Below, piece by piece: positions 18,191 through 27,229 of a stretch of 64,000 bases of DNA. The translations under genes were made by a program, and so were the position numbers. Source of the stretch: Modicisalibacter tunisiensis (lineage in GTDB: Bacteria > Pseudomonadota > Gammaproteobacteria > Pseudomonadales > Halomonadaceae); contig NZ_JAGXFD010000001.1 in NCBI RefSeq assembly GCF_020148005.1, positions 3,041,322 through 3,105,321 on the forward strand. Reading direction: 5' to 3'. Each line of letters starts with the position of its first letter. Position 1 is the first letter of the stretch. The notes under the pieces were generated by a model. It saw only the letters and a program-made list of their open reading frames with translations, was not told the origin of the DNA and made no database searches.

Positions 18191-19858
18191 TCAGGACTGC
18201 GTGTCGTCATCGCGCAGCTGGCGGCGCAGCACCTTGCCGACGTTGGTCTTGGGAAGCTCGTCACGGAACTCGACGAACCTGGGCACCTTGTAGGCGGTAA
18301 GTTCCCGCTTGCACCAGACCCGCAGCGTCTCGGCATCGAGCGCTTCCCCGCGCGCGACCACGAACAGCTTGATCGCCTCGCCCGTGGCCTCGTCGGGGAT
18401 GCCGATCGCCGCCACCTCGATCACGTCGGGGTGCCCCGCGACCACATCCTCGATCTCGTTGGGATAGACGTTGAAGCCGGAGACGATGATCATGTCCTTC
18501 TTGCGATCGACGATGCGGATATAGCCGTCCTCCTGCAGCACGGCGATATCCCCGGTGCGTATCCAGCCCTGCGTGTCCAGGGTGCGCGCGGTATCCTCCG
18601 GGCGATTCCAGTAACCCTTCATCACCTGCGGCCCGCGCACACAAAGCTCGCCGGGCTCGCCGCGCGGCAGACCGGCCCCGTCCGGGTCGATCACCTTGAC
18701 TTCGGTTCCGGGTACCGGCTTGCCGATCGTTCCCAGCTGGATGGCCGCCGGTGGATTGAACGAGACGATCGGCGACGTCTCGGTCATGCCGTAGCCCTCG
18801 GCCACCGGACAGCCGGTGACCGCCTCCCAGCGCTGGGCGACCGCCTTGGTCAGCGCCATGCCCCCGGAGATGGTCAGCTTGAGCCGGGAAAAGTCGAGGG
18901 CGCGGAAGTCCTCGCGCTGGCACAGCGCATTGAACAGCGTATTGAGGCCGACGAAGCCGGTGAAGGGCTGCGACTTGAGCGTCCTGACGAAGCCGGCGAT
19001 GTCCCGCGGGTTGGGAATCAGCACGCTGTGGTTGCCGGTCTCCATCATGAACAGGCAATTCACCGTGAAGGTGTAGATATGGTAGACGGGCAGCGGTGCG
19101 ATGACCGTCTCGCAGCCCTCGCCCAGCACATCGCTGATCACCGCGCGCGCCTGGAGCATGTTCGCCACCAGGTTGCCGTGAGTCAGCATGGTGCCCTTGG
19201 CGGTGCCGGTGGTGCCGCCGGTGTACTGCAGGGCGGCAATGTCGTCGCGCCGGCGCGCCACCGGCCGGTGCGGCTGCCGCGCGCCACGGCCCAGCACATC
19301 GCGGAACGTCAGGGCATCCGGCAGATGGTAGCGCGGTACCAGCTTCTTGACGTGCCGCACGGCCAGATTGATCAGCGGCCGCCGCGGAAAGCCGTGCAGG
19401 TCGCCCAGCTGGGTCACGACCACGTGGCGAATCTCGGTATCGGCGAGAATGGACTCGAGCTTGGCGGCCATGTTGGCGAGGATGACGATCGCCCGGGCCC
19501 CCGAGTCGGTAAACTGGTGACGCATCTCGCGCTCGGTATAGAGCGGGTTGGTGTTGACCACCACCAGCCCGGCGCGCAGCGCGCCGAAAACCGCCACCGG
19601 AAACTGCAGCACGTTGGGCAGCTGAATGGCGATGCGGTCCCCCGGCGCCAGGTCCGTCTCGTGCTGGATCCAGGCGGCGAAGTCGGCCGAGAGGCGGTCG
19701 AGCTCCCGATAGCTCAGGGTCCGGCCCATGCAGCTGAAGGCCGGCCGCTCGGCAAAGCGCCCCACCGAGGCGGCGAAGACATCGCAGATCGACGCATAGT
19801 CGTCCTCGCCTTCCAGGGGCGGGCCGGCGAGAATGAAGTCGTTGGCGTGCTGACTCAT
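18191..19858 (-). CDS. fadD: Long-chain-fatty-acid-CoA ligase
   Basis: The 555-aa adenylating enzyme activates fatty acids to acyl-CoA. It has the AMP-binding P-loop YTGGTTGTAKG, the motif AEGYGMTETSP, the hinge region IRIVDRKKDMII and the C-terminal catalytic lysine region NVGKVLRR. Length and motif spacing match E. coli FadD (561 aa). The product would feed beta-oxidation and could supply the FabH2-like synthase nearby. It sits in its own transcription unit. Confidence 0.9.
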   Translation of the reverse strand: MSQHANDFILAGPPLEGEDDYASICDVFAASVGRFAERPAFSCMGRTLSYRELDRLSADFAAWIQHETDLAPGDRIAIQLPNVLQFPVAVFGALRAGLVVVNTNPLYTEREMRHQFTDSGARAIVILANMAAKLESILADTEIRHVVVTQLGDLHGFPRRPLINLAVRHVKKLVPRYHLPDALTFRDVLGRGARQPHRPVARRRDDIAALQYTGGTTGTAKGTMLTHGNLVANMLQARAVISDVLGEGCETVIAPLPVYHIYTFTVNCLFMMETGNHSVLIPNPRDIAGFVRTLKSQPFTGFVGLNTLFNALCQREDFRALDFSRLKLTISGGMALTKAVAQRWEAVTGCPVAEGYGMTETSPIVSFNPPAAIQLGTIGKPVPGTEVKVIDPDGAGLPRGEPGELCVRGPQVMKGYWNRPEDTARTLDTQGWIRTGDIAVLQEDGYIRIVDRKKDMIIVSGFNVYPNEIEDVVAGHPDVIEVAAIGIPDEATGEAIKLFVVARGEALDAETLRVWCKRELTAYKVPRFVEFRDELPKTNVGKVLRRQLRDDDTQS

Positions 19859-19960
19859 GGGCGGGTCTCCGCAGGTTCGCTCGACATCGGTCGATACGCT
19901 GTCTTGTTGTCGCGACCACCTTAGCGCAGGCCCGGCGCGCTGTAAAACGACCGCTTGAAA

Positions 19961-20788
19961 CTAGCGTTCCACCCTCTCGCCGTGCGAGGCAGCCGCCGGA
20001 GCCGGGCTGTCACTCGCGTAACGGGCGACGATCTCGCCATCGCGCCAGACCAGCAGCTCCCCCGGTTGCATGCGCACCCACGCCTCGTTGGCGGTCAGCG
20101 GCTCGGTCGCCATCACCGACACCACATCGTGGGGCGTGGTGTGCTCGGCGAAGTCGACGGTCATCTCGGCGTCGCTGAGCTGGGCGCGTCCGAACGGCGC
20201 CCGCCGGGTGATGTGAGCCAGCTTGGTGGAACAATAGCCGAACAGGTAGCGGCCGTCCGACAGCAGCAGGTTGAATACCCCGAGTGCCCGGAGCTGCTCG
20301 CACAGGGCGTGCAGGGTCGACCAGAGCGTCTCGGGATCGCCGGGCGGGTGCGGAAAGTGCCGGCGCAGCTCACCGAGCAGCCAGCAGAAGGCATGTTCGC
20401 TGTCGGTGCCGCCCACCGGCTGATAGAACGCCAGCGGCAGGCTTTCCCAGCCTGCCAGCTGCCCGTTGTGGGCGTAGCACCAGGGGCGCCCCCACATCTC
20501 CCGGGTAAAGGGGTGCGTGTTGGCCAGGCGCACGCCGCCCACGTTGGCCTGGCGAATGTGGCTGATCACCACATGGGACTTGATCGGGTAGTCGCAGATC
20601 AGCCGCGCGATGGGCGAATCCACCGATGGGTGGGGGTCGCGGAAGTCGCGATACCCCCCTTCCTCGTAGAAGGCGATGCCCCAGCCGTCACGATGTGGCC
20701 CGGTGCCGCCGCCGCGCTGCAGGAACCCGGCGAAGCTGAAGCAGATGTCGGTGGGCACGTTGGCACTCATGCCCAGCAGTTCACACAT
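19961..20788 (-). CDS. Class II glutamine amidotransferase (YafJ-like)
   Basis: The start at 20788 is chosen because it places the N-terminal nucleophile Cys at position 2 (MCELLGMSANVPTD), as these Ntn-hydrolases need, and because GGGAGGAACC precedes it. An earlier in-frame start would bury the cysteine. Further class II motifs are GPHRDGWGIAFYEEGG, YAHNGQLAG and GGTDSEHAF. At 275 aa it is near YafJ size and lacks a synthetase domain, so ammonia would have to go to a separate partner or the enzyme may act as an amidase. The start overlaps the VWA gene stop by 8 nt. Confidence 0.85.
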   Translation of the reverse strand: MCELLGMSANVPTDICFSFAGFLQRGGGTGPHRDGWGIAFYEEGGYRDFRDPHPSVDSPIARLICDYPIKSHVVISHIRQANVGGVRLANTHPFTREMWGRPWCYAHNGQLAGWESLPLAFYQPVGGTDSEHAFCWLLGELRRHFPHPPGDPETLWSTLHALCEQLRALGVFNLLLSDGRYLFGYCSTKLAHITRRAPFGRAQLSDAEMTVDFAEHTTPHDVVSVMATEPLTANEAWVRMQPGELLVWRDGEIVARYASDSPAPAAASHGERVER

Positions 20789-22604
20789 GGGGTTCCTCCC
20801 GCTTGACCGGACGCCGCCGCGCACGCGCACGACGCCATGCATACACGCCCAGCACCAGAATCAGCAACAGCACGCCCCACACGACCCAGGCCAGCGGGTC
20901 GTCGCGGCGTTGCTGCACATAGTGCCGCAACCGGGGCGGCACCGCCTGCCACAGCGCCTGGGCCTCGTCGGGCAGATGCGCCAGCCAGTCGTTGACCGTC
21001 GCCGCCGGCCCCCGGGCCGCATCGGTCGGGGTCTCGGCGTCCGTGCCGGGGGCCGGCGCCAGGACCTCGGCGCGCCCCGGCGGGCGGTCGAGGCTGGCCC
21101 CGTCGAGTCGGGTGGACGCCCCGGGGTTGAGACGGATCACCGGCAGGATCACGTGGTGCGTGCGTCCATTCAGCGTCATGTCCGCCGTCACCGTCAACGG
21201 CACGGAAACATCGGTGTCGAGCGTCGGCAGGTCGATGCGCCAGCTCGTCGCCCCTGTCTCGACCACCGGCAGGGAATCGCCCTGCAGCGTCGCCGACAGC
21301 TGTGTGTTATCGGCGTTCAGCCGCGGGTGCTCGGCGCGCAGCAGGACGCGCTTGCCGTCCTCGGCAACGCGCGCGTGGATCGGCGCCAGGATGTTGACCG
21401 CCTGTCGGCGTTCGCGCACCAGCTCATCGTTGCGGGCGACCACCACCAGCCGGGCGTTGCCGGTCACCTGCGGCGCCGGCAGCACCCCACGGTAAAGGTC
21501 GCCCTCTTCGGCCAGGGCGACCGACTGGCGCAGCGTACCGTCAATGTCGCGCAGCTCGGCACGCAGGGCCAGGGGCGATTCGGGTACGGCCCCGTCCGGC
21601 GTGGTGACACGGGCCTCGATGGGCGTCTCGAAGCCCTGATAGAGGGTGGCCGGCAACGGGCCGGTCCGCAACGCCAGCGGGGAGTCGACGCTCACCCGGC
21701 TGTCGGGACCGACCTCGCCCTCGATGCGCCATTCGCCGGCGTTCGGCGACGGCACATGGATGATGTCGAAGCGTGGCTGATGCTGCCAGCGTATCGAGCC
21801 GGGATGCACATCGACCGAATAACGCTGGCCGTCCGGCGCGACCAGCGTCGGCGCCGGCGAGCCGGGATCGTGAAACAGCAGCGCCGAAAACCCGTCGACC
21901 GTCTTGTCGATCGGGAAGCGCCCCTGCGCAAGAGGGACCTGGTCGCGCGGAAAGATGCGCTCGACCACATCCATCAGGGCACGCAGCAACGCGTCGGGAT
22001 CCTCGGCCACTGTCGCCAGCCCACCGGTGCGCCGCGCCAGCGTCTCGAGCAGGTCGCGGTCGGCGTGGGCGGAGAAGGCAATGGCGTCCACCACGACGCC
22101 CTCGTCACGCAGCCGCGGGGCGAGTTCCTCGATCAGCCGCCGCCGCGACGCCGCATCCCGCGCCGCCTTGTCCGCACCACCGGGGATGTCGACCATGCCG
22201 TCGGTCAGCAGGATCACATGGCGCGGCCCTGACGTTGGCTCGGCGTCGGCCGCCCGGCGAATGGCCGCTTCGATGTCGGTGTACTGCTGATACGCGGCCA
22301 GCGCCGGCTTCAGGGCCAGCGCCTGCTCGCGCCAGGCGTCATCGACCGGCGCCGGCGGCAGGGGGTTGTCCACCTCACTGCCGAACGTCCACAGTCCACC
22401 TTGTGCCCCCGATGGCAGCAATCCCACGAACAGCTCCAGGGCACTGCCGCTCAGCCGCTCGGGGTCGTTGCGCTTCATGCTGCCGGAGACGTCGAACACC
22501 AGCCGGACATCGGCATCCCCGCGCGGCGACGCCGAGCGCTGGGCTTGCGCCGACGCGCTCAGCAGCAACGTCACTGCCAGCGATACCGTCATCAACCATT
22601 GCAT
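20781..22604 (-). CDS. VWA-domain protein with signal peptide and C-terminal membrane anchor
   Basis: The 607-aa protein has an N-terminal signal peptide (cleavage near ASAQA-Q), a von Willebrand A domain and one C-terminal membrane helix followed by a basic tail (about 571-593). The metal-dependent adhesion site is seen as DVSGSM (38-43), T109-D110 and LLTDGMVD (132-139). The middle 300 residues look beta-rich and Ig-like, with no family I can name. It is predicted to be periplasmic and tethered. Translation is coupled to the glutamine amidotransferase downstream. Not a known Bat protein, since no aerotolerance or MoxR gene is adjacent. Confidence 0.75.
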   Translation of the reverse strand: MQWLMTVSLAVTLLLSASAQAQRSASPRGDADVRLVFDVSGSMKRNDPERLSGSALELFVGLLPSGAQGGLWTFGSEVDNPLPPAPVDDAWREQALALKPALAAYQQYTDIEAAIRRAADAEPTSGPRHVILLTDGMVDIPGGADKAARDAASRRRLIEELAPRLRDEGVVVDAIAFSAHADRDLLETLARRTGGLATVAEDPDALLRALMDVVERIFPRDQVPLAQGRFPIDKTVDGFSALLFHDPGSPAPTLVAPDGQRYSVDVHPGSIRWQHQPRFDIIHVPSPNAGEWRIEGEVGPDSRVSVDSPLALRTGPLPATLYQGFETPIEARVTTPDGAVPESPLALRAELRDIDGTLRQSVALAEEGDLYRGVLPAPQVTGNARLVVVARNDELVRERRQAVNILAPIHARVAEDGKRVLLRAEHPRLNADNTQLSATLQGDSLPVVETGATSWRIDLPTLDTDVSVPLTVTADMTLNGRTHHVILPVIRLNPGASTRLDGASLDRPPGRAEVLAPAPGTDAETPTDAARGPAATVNDWLAHLPDEAQALWQAVPPRLRHYVQQRRDDPLAWVVWGVLLLILVLGVYAWRRARARRRPVKREEPHV

Positions 22605-22613
22605 GCGCCGTCC

Positions 22614-23045
22614 TCAGCCGATCACCGGCTCCTGGCGGGCCTGCGGTGCGTCGCTGCTGCCGCCTCCCGGACGGTCGCCGTCGTCCTCGGGGCGCCGATC
22701 GCGACGCCGGAACCAGACCGCCAGCGCGGCCCCCGCCCCGGCGCCCAGCGCACAGCCCAGCAGTACCAGCGGCAACGCCTGGCCCAGTGCCGCCTGATCC
22801 TTCTGCAGGAAGGCGATCCCTGCTACCACGACCGAGGGCGCCATGCCATGATAGTTCGACGCCTTGTCCAGCAGCGGCAGCGTAAAGCTGCTGGGCATCC
22901 AGATCAGGCCGGCGACCAGGCCGGTGATCGCGAACCGCGGCAGGCGTGGCAGCCAGCGTATCGACAGATAGCCGGCACCGAGCACCACCAGGGACAATGC
23001 CACGTAGCTCAGCCACAGCAACGGCATCGAGTCGGAAATCAGCAT
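22614..23045 (-). CDS. Small multi-pass membrane protein of unknown function
   Basis: The 143-aa protein has about four hydrophobic segments (near residues 8-28, 35-55, 68-82 and 92-112) and a charged cytoplasmic tail rich in Arg, Asp and Gly. I do not recognise a family. It sits 9 nt before the VWA gene on the same strand and is likely the first gene of a three-gene operon. The start is 52 bp from the divergent S9 peptidase start, so they share a promoter region. Confidence 0.6.
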   Translation of the reverse strand: MLISDSMPLLWLSYVALSLVVLGAGYLSIRWLPRLPRFAITGLVAGLIWMPSSFTLPLLDKASNYHGMAPSVVVAGIAFLQKDQAALGQALPLVLLGCALGAGAGAALAVWFRRRDRRPEDDGDRPGGGSSDAPQARQEPVIG

Positions 23046-23097
23046 CGTCTCACCTTACGTCCTGAATACATTGTTTCATCATGGTACACCGCGTCCA

Positions 23098-25242
23098 ATG
23101 AAAGCACAGCCGCTCTCCTCTCACGCAGGCCCATCGCCGGCCGTCATCCATCGCCGCGCCGAGGACCCGCACTGGCACTGGCTCGAACAGCGCGACGACC
23201 CGGCCGTGCGCGCCTTCCTCGACGCCGCCAACCGGGAAAGCGACGCCTGGTTCGCCCCTCTCGAGCCGCTGGTCGAGGCCCTCTACGAAGGCCACCTGGC
23301 GCGACGCGAACTGGCGGTGAGCGGCTTGCGCACGCCGCTGGAGCGCTACACCTACTGGAGCGAAACCGCCGCCGAGGCGGACTATCCAGTCTGGTGGCGT
23401 CACCCCAACGGCGATGCCGAACACCCGGAGTGCCTGCTCGACCTCGAGGCCCGGGCCGGCGACCGGCACTTCCTGGAACTCGGCGACCTGGCGATCTCGC
23501 CCGACGAGACCTGTCTGGCCTGGACCGAGGACACCCGCGGCGACGAGTATTTCGACCTCTTCGTGCACGACTTGCCAGCGGGCAAGCCCCGTCGCGTGCT
23601 CGAGGGCATCGGCCCGGACCTGGTGTGGGCCGAGGACAACAAGCCCCGTCGCGTGCTCGAGGGCATCGGCCCGGACCTGGTGTGGGCCGAGGACAACCGG
23701 ACCCTGCTGTTCACGCGCTACGATGACACCCAGCGCCCGGCCAGCGTCTGGCGGCTGGACCTCCGGGCAGCCGGCGCCGCGCCGATCTGCCTGTTCGAAG
23801 AGGCCGACGTGGAGTTCTGGGTGGGGCTGGGCAAGACCCGCTCGAAGCGCTGGCTGGTGCTCGAGACCGCCTCCAAGGACACCGCCGAGTGCCACCTGAT
23901 CCCCGCCGATGCCCCGGCCACGCTGCCGCGCTGCGTGCGCGCCCGCGAGCCGGGGGTGGAATACGCCGTCGACCATCGCCCGGGCGGCTTCTACGTGCTG
24001 CACAACCGCCAGGCGCCGCATTTCCGCCTGGATGTGGCCGACGAGGCCGACCCCGGGCAGTGGCGCCCCCTGCTCGCCCATCGCGACCACCATACCCTGG
24101 AGGGCGTCGATGCCTTCGACTGGGGGCTGGTAATCACCGAGCGTGACCACGACGCAGCCCAGGTTCATCTGCGCATTCTCGCCCTCGACGGCCTCGCCAC
24201 ACCCCGCGAGGATTACCGACTGGCGCTGCCCGACGCCCCCTGCAGCCTGGCGCTGGGCGACACCCCCGACTTCCACGCCCGGCGGCTGCGCGTCCGCGAG
24301 GAATCCTTCACGCTGCCGGTGCGTTGGGTCGAGCACGACCTCGACCACGGCACGCAGCGTCTGCTCAAGGCCCAGCCCGTGCACGGCGACCTGCAGCCCG
24401 AGCAGCTGGAGTGCCGCCGCCTGTGGGCCACCGGCCACGACGGCGAGCGCATCCCGGTATCGGTGGTAGCACGTGCCGACTGCTGGGCCGAGGGGCCGAT
24501 GCCCACCCTGCTCTACGGCTACGGCGCCTACGGCGAGGTACTCGACCCGTGGTTCTCGATCGCCCGGCTGGAACTGCTCGCGCGGGGCGTGGCCTTCGCC
24601 GTGGCCCACGTGCGCGGCGGCGGGGATCGCGGCGAGCCCTGGTACCTGGCCGGCAAGCTCGAGCACAAGACCAACAGCTTCCGCGACTTCCTCGCCGCCC
24701 GCGAGGCCCTGGTGGAGCACGGGGTCGCCGACGCCGAGCGCATTGCCGCCTACGGCGCCAGCGCCGGCGGCCTGCTGGTCGGCGCCAGCCTCAATCTCGA
24801 CCCCGGGGCCTTCTGCGCGGCGGTGCTCGACGTGCCCTTCGTCGACGTGCTGCGGACCATGGAAAACCCCGACCTGCCGCTGACCACGGCGGAGTACGGC
24901 GAATGGGGCAACCCGGAGGAGCCGGCGGCACGCCGGCGCATCAAGGCCTACTCGCCGCTCGACAACCTCTCGGACCAGGCCTATCCGGCCATCTTCCTGC
25001 AGGGCAGCTGGCACGATTCGCGGGTCCCCTACTGGGAACCCGCCAAGCTCTATGCCCGCCTGGGCGAAATGGCCGCCCGGCGCGACGCCGCCGAGCGACG
25101 CCCGTTACTGCTGCGCACCGACATGACCTCGGGCCACGGCGGTGCCTCGGGGCGCTTCAAGGCCTGGCACGACAATGCCCGCCAGGACGCCTTCCTGCTC
25201 TGGGCACTGGGGCTTGCCGAGACAGAGCGGGTGGAGGAATGA
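23098..25242 (+). CDS. S9 family peptidase (oligopeptidase B-like) with internal duplication
   Basis: The 714-aa serine peptidase has a beta-propeller followed by an alpha/beta-hydrolase domain. The catalytic triad is Ser555 in YGASAGG, Asp640 in WHDSRVPY and His680 in SGHGGASGR. The tail region YGYGAYGE and HVRGGGDRGEPWY match protease II (PtrB). The ATG at 23098 is used rather than a TTG at 23071. Within the propeller, residues 163-181 are repeated exactly at 182-200, encoded by a perfect 57-bp tandem duplication. The repeat keeps the frame but adds 19 residues to a propeller blade, so activity might be altered. It cleaves after basic residues in related enzymes. Confidence 0.9.
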   Translation: MKAQPLSSHAGPSPAVIHRRAEDPHWHWLEQRDDPAVRAFLDAANRESDAWFAPLEPLVEALYEGHLARRELAVSGLRTPLERYTYWSETAAEADYPVWWRHPNGDAEHPECLLDLEARAGDRHFLELGDLAISPDETCLAWTEDTRGDEYFDLFVHDLPAGKPRRVLEGIGPDLVWAEDNKPRRVLEGIGPDLVWAEDNRTLLFTRYDDTQRPASVWRLDLRAAGAAPICLFEEADVEFWVGLGKTRSKRWLVLETASKDTAECHLIPADAPATLPRCVRAREPGVEYAVDHRPGGFYVLHNRQAPHFRLDVADEADPGQWRPLLAHRDHHTLEGVDAFDWGLVITERDHDAAQVHLRILALDGLATPREDYRLALPDAPCSLALGDTPDFHARRLRVREESFTLPVRWVEHDLDHGTQRLLKAQPVHGDLQPEQLECRRLWATGHDGERIPVSVVARADCWAEGPMPTLLYGYGAYGEVLDPWFSIARLELLARGVAFAVAHVRGGGDRGEPWYLAGKLEHKTNSFRDFLAAREALVEHGVADAERIAAYGASAGGLLVGASLNLDPGAFCAAVLDVPFVDVLRTMENPDLPLTTAEYGEWGNPEEPAARRRIKAYSPLDNLSDQAYPAIFLQGSWHDSRVPYWEPAKLYARLGEMAARRDAAERRPLLLRTDMTSGHGGASGRFKAWHDNARQDAFLLWALGLAETERVEE
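23584..23697 (+). repeat. Perfect 57-bp in-frame tandem duplication
   Basis: Bases 23584-23640 and 23641-23697 are identical. Each unit encodes 19 residues starting KPRRVLEGIG and ending WAEDN. Identity at silent positions shows a very recent event or an assembly artefact. Confidence 0.95.
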
Positions 25243-25258
25243 GCCAGGGGGAGCACTT

Positions 25259-25280
25259 GCCCCGCACGGCGTGCGGGGGC
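25259..25280. terminator. Bidirectional terminator hairpin between peptidase and ycgN
   Basis: CCCCGCAC, a 3-nt loop GGC, then GTGCGGGG form a perfect 8-bp stem between two convergent genes. No clear U-run follows on either strand. Confidence 0.5.
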
Positions 25281-25293
25281 GACGTCGCCCCGG

Positions 25294-25761
25294 CTACTCG
25301 GGCCGGGGCGCCTCGTCCTCGGGAGACAGGATGGCGATGATGCGATCCTCCCATTCGGCTTCCGGCACCTCCGCCTCGGACACCGCATAACCGGTGACGC
25401 TGATGCCGGCTCGGCGCACGCTGTCCGGGTCGCCGGAGACCAGCGGGTGCCAGTCGGCCAGCCCGCGCCCCTCGTACAGACGCCGGTAGGCGCAGGACTC
25501 GGGCAGCCAGCGAAACGCGGCGATGCGCTCCAGGGTCAGCGGCACGCAGCCGGGCACGCGCTCGCTGCGGTGGGGATAGTCGCTGCAGCAGCCGTTCGGG
25601 ATGTCGAGCAGCTGACAGGCCACGCCGAGCGTCGCGATGTCGCCGCTCTCCTCGTCCTCGAGCTTGAGCAGGCAGCAGCGCGCACAGCCGTCGCACAGCG
25701 CCTCCCACTCCTCGCGATCGAGGGCCTCGAGCGGATAGCGCTCCCAGAAGCGTTCGCGCAT
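25294..25761 (-). CDS. ycgN: YcgN family cysteine-cluster protein (UPF0260)
   Basis: The 155-aa protein has the cysteine-cluster signature CDGCARCC near residue 23, followed by further Cys residues (ACQLLD, GCCSDYPHR, VPGC, ESCAYR), as in the CxxCxxCC-type YcgN/YkgJ-related families. These probably bind zinc or an iron-sulfur centre; function is unknown. It overlaps the ycgL stop by one base (TGATG), and the YcgL-YcgN pairing is conserved in gammaproteobacteria. Confidence 0.9.
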   Translation of the reverse strand: MRERFWERYPLEALDREEWEALCDGCARCCLLKLEDEESGDIATLGVACQLLDIPNGCCSDYPHRSERVPGCVPLTLERIAAFRWLPESCAYRRLYEGRGLADWHPLVSGDPDSVRRAGISVTGYAVSEAEVPEAEWEDRIIAILSPEDEAPRPE

Positions 25762-26051
25762 CAGTAACGCGCCTCGGTCGGCGCCCGGTACAGATCGAGC
25801 AGGTACTCGTCCCGGGCCGGCGGCATCTGCAGGTAGAACCCCTGCTCGGCGATGGCCTCGATCACCCGCGCGGCATCCGCCCGGGCCAGCTTGCGCTTGC
25901 CGTCGAGCAGCAGCGTCATCACCGGCTGCGGCGTGCCGAAGCGCTCGAGCAGGGCCTCCGGCACCGGCTCCAGGCCACGCCGCTTGTCGATGTACAGATA
26001 CATTTCGTCCCTGCGCGGGCTGCGCAGGATTTCACACAGGACTCGCTCCAT
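25761..26051 (-). CDS. ycgL: YcgL domain protein
   Basis: The 96-aa protein has the YcgL pattern: CEILRSPRRDEMYLYIDK near the start, PVMTLLLDGKRKLARAD in the middle and GFYLQMPP near the end. The ATG at 26051 fits the family start; a GTG nine bases earlier is the alternative. It lies 5 nt after rnd and overlaps ycgN, giving an rnd-ycgL-ycgN operon. Its function is unknown. Confidence 0.9.
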   Translation of the reverse strand: MERVLCEILRSPRRDEMYLYIDKRRGLEPVPEALLERFGTPQPVMTLLLDGKRKLARADAARVIEAIAEQGFYLQMPPARDEYLLDLYRAPTEARY

Positions 26052-26056
26052 GGCTC

Positions 26057-27199
26057 TCACTCTTCTACCGGCGTATCGATCGTTTCCAGCGCCTGTGCCA
26101 GCTCGGCTCCCAGCAGCTCGCCGCGCCAGCCACCGGGCAGCGCCAATGGCTCGCCGGCGAGATCAGCGGCCACCAGCGCCTCCAGGTCCCGGCGCCGAGC
26201 CAGTACCTCCGGCGCGATGCCCAGGGTCTCGGCCGTCTGCGCGACGACGCGCTTGAGCGCCTTGAAGCGTCGCTTGAACGGGCCGCCGAGCGGCGACGGC
26301 AGGGCCGCCGGCAGCGCCGACGTCTCGAGGCCAGCCGCGTCCTTCACCAGGGCCAGCAGCGTCTCGCCCTCGCGCTTGACCAGACTCGGCTTGACCCCTT
26401 CCACCGCCGCCAGCTCATAGCGGTTGGCGGGCATGGCCTCGGCGATGGCGAACAGGATCCTGTCGCTCGCCAGCCAGTTGCGCGGCAGGTCACGCCGCCG
26501 CGCCTCGGCCTCGCGCCAGGCGGTCAGGCGCTGATAGGCGGCGATCGCGCGCGGCGCCAGCCGCCACAGCTGGCGATGCCGGCGATACCACTCGCCATCG
26601 CTTGCCGCGCTGCGCCCCGCCTGCTCGACCAGGCCGCGGCAGTCGGCTTCGAGCCAGGTCAGGCGCTCATGCGCGACCAGCACCTCGCGCTGGGCGGCCC
26701 AGACCCGCGGCAGGTAGATCACGTCCAGCGCCGCATAGCGACGCTGCGCCTCGGACAGCGGGCGCGCCAGCCAGTCGGAGCGCGTCTCGTCCTTGGGCAG
26801 GGCGTCGCCGGTCCACTGCTCGACCAGCCGCTGGTAGCCCATGGCCGGATCCTCGGAAAGCAGCGACTGGGCCACCTGGGTATCGATCAGCGGCTGGACG
26901 GTCACGCCGGTCCAGTGGCGAAGCACTTCCAGATCCTCGCTGCTGGCATGCATCAGCTTGAGCGGCCCGGTCTCGCCCAGCAGCTCCCGGACGGCGGGCG
27001 TCGCCGACACCGCCACGGGGTCGATCAGGTAGGCGACATCGCCCCGCGACAGCTGAATCAGCGCCGGCACGGGATGAAAGCTGGTCTCGCGGAAGAACTC
27101 GGTGTCCACGGCCACGCAGGCGGCATCCGCCAGCTGCGTGCAGACGGCATCGAGGGCATCGGGCGTGTCTATCCAGTGATGGATCGGTTCCAGGGGCAT
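26057..27199 (-). CDS. rnd: Ribonuclease D
   Basis: The 380-aa 3'-5' exoribonuclease trims tRNA 3' ends. The DEDDy exonuclease residues are D32 and E34 (VDTEFFRE), D89 (SSEDLEVL), Y155 and D159 (YAALDVIYL). An HRDC domain follows at about 210-290, and a second helical domain extends to the C terminus. Size and motif spacing match E. coli RNase D (375 aa). It heads the rnd-ycgL-ycgN operon. Confidence 0.94.
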   Translation of the reverse strand: MPLEPIHHWIDTPDALDAVCTQLADAACVAVDTEFFRETSFHPVPALIQLSRGDVAYLIDPVAVSATPAVRELLGETGPLKLMHASSEDLEVLRHWTGVTVQPLIDTQVAQSLLSEDPAMGYQRLVEQWTGDALPKDETRSDWLARPLSEAQRRYAALDVIYLPRVWAAQREVLVAHERLTWLEADCRGLVEQAGRSAASDGEWYRRHRQLWRLAPRAIAAYQRLTAWREAEARRRDLPRNWLASDRILFAIAEAMPANRYELAAVEGVKPSLVKREGETLLALVKDAAGLETSALPAALPSPLGGPFKRRFKALKRVVAQTAETLGIAPEVLARRRDLEALVAADLAGEPLALPGGWRGELLGAELAQALETIDTPVEE

Positions 27200-27229
27200 G
27201 TAGAGTCTCGGGTTGCAAAGACAGGGGGC

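Noticed and set aside
23050-25014. Long minus-strand open frame opposite the S9 peptidase
   Set aside because: The plus strand has the full catalytic triad and the minus strand has none of a protein's features.
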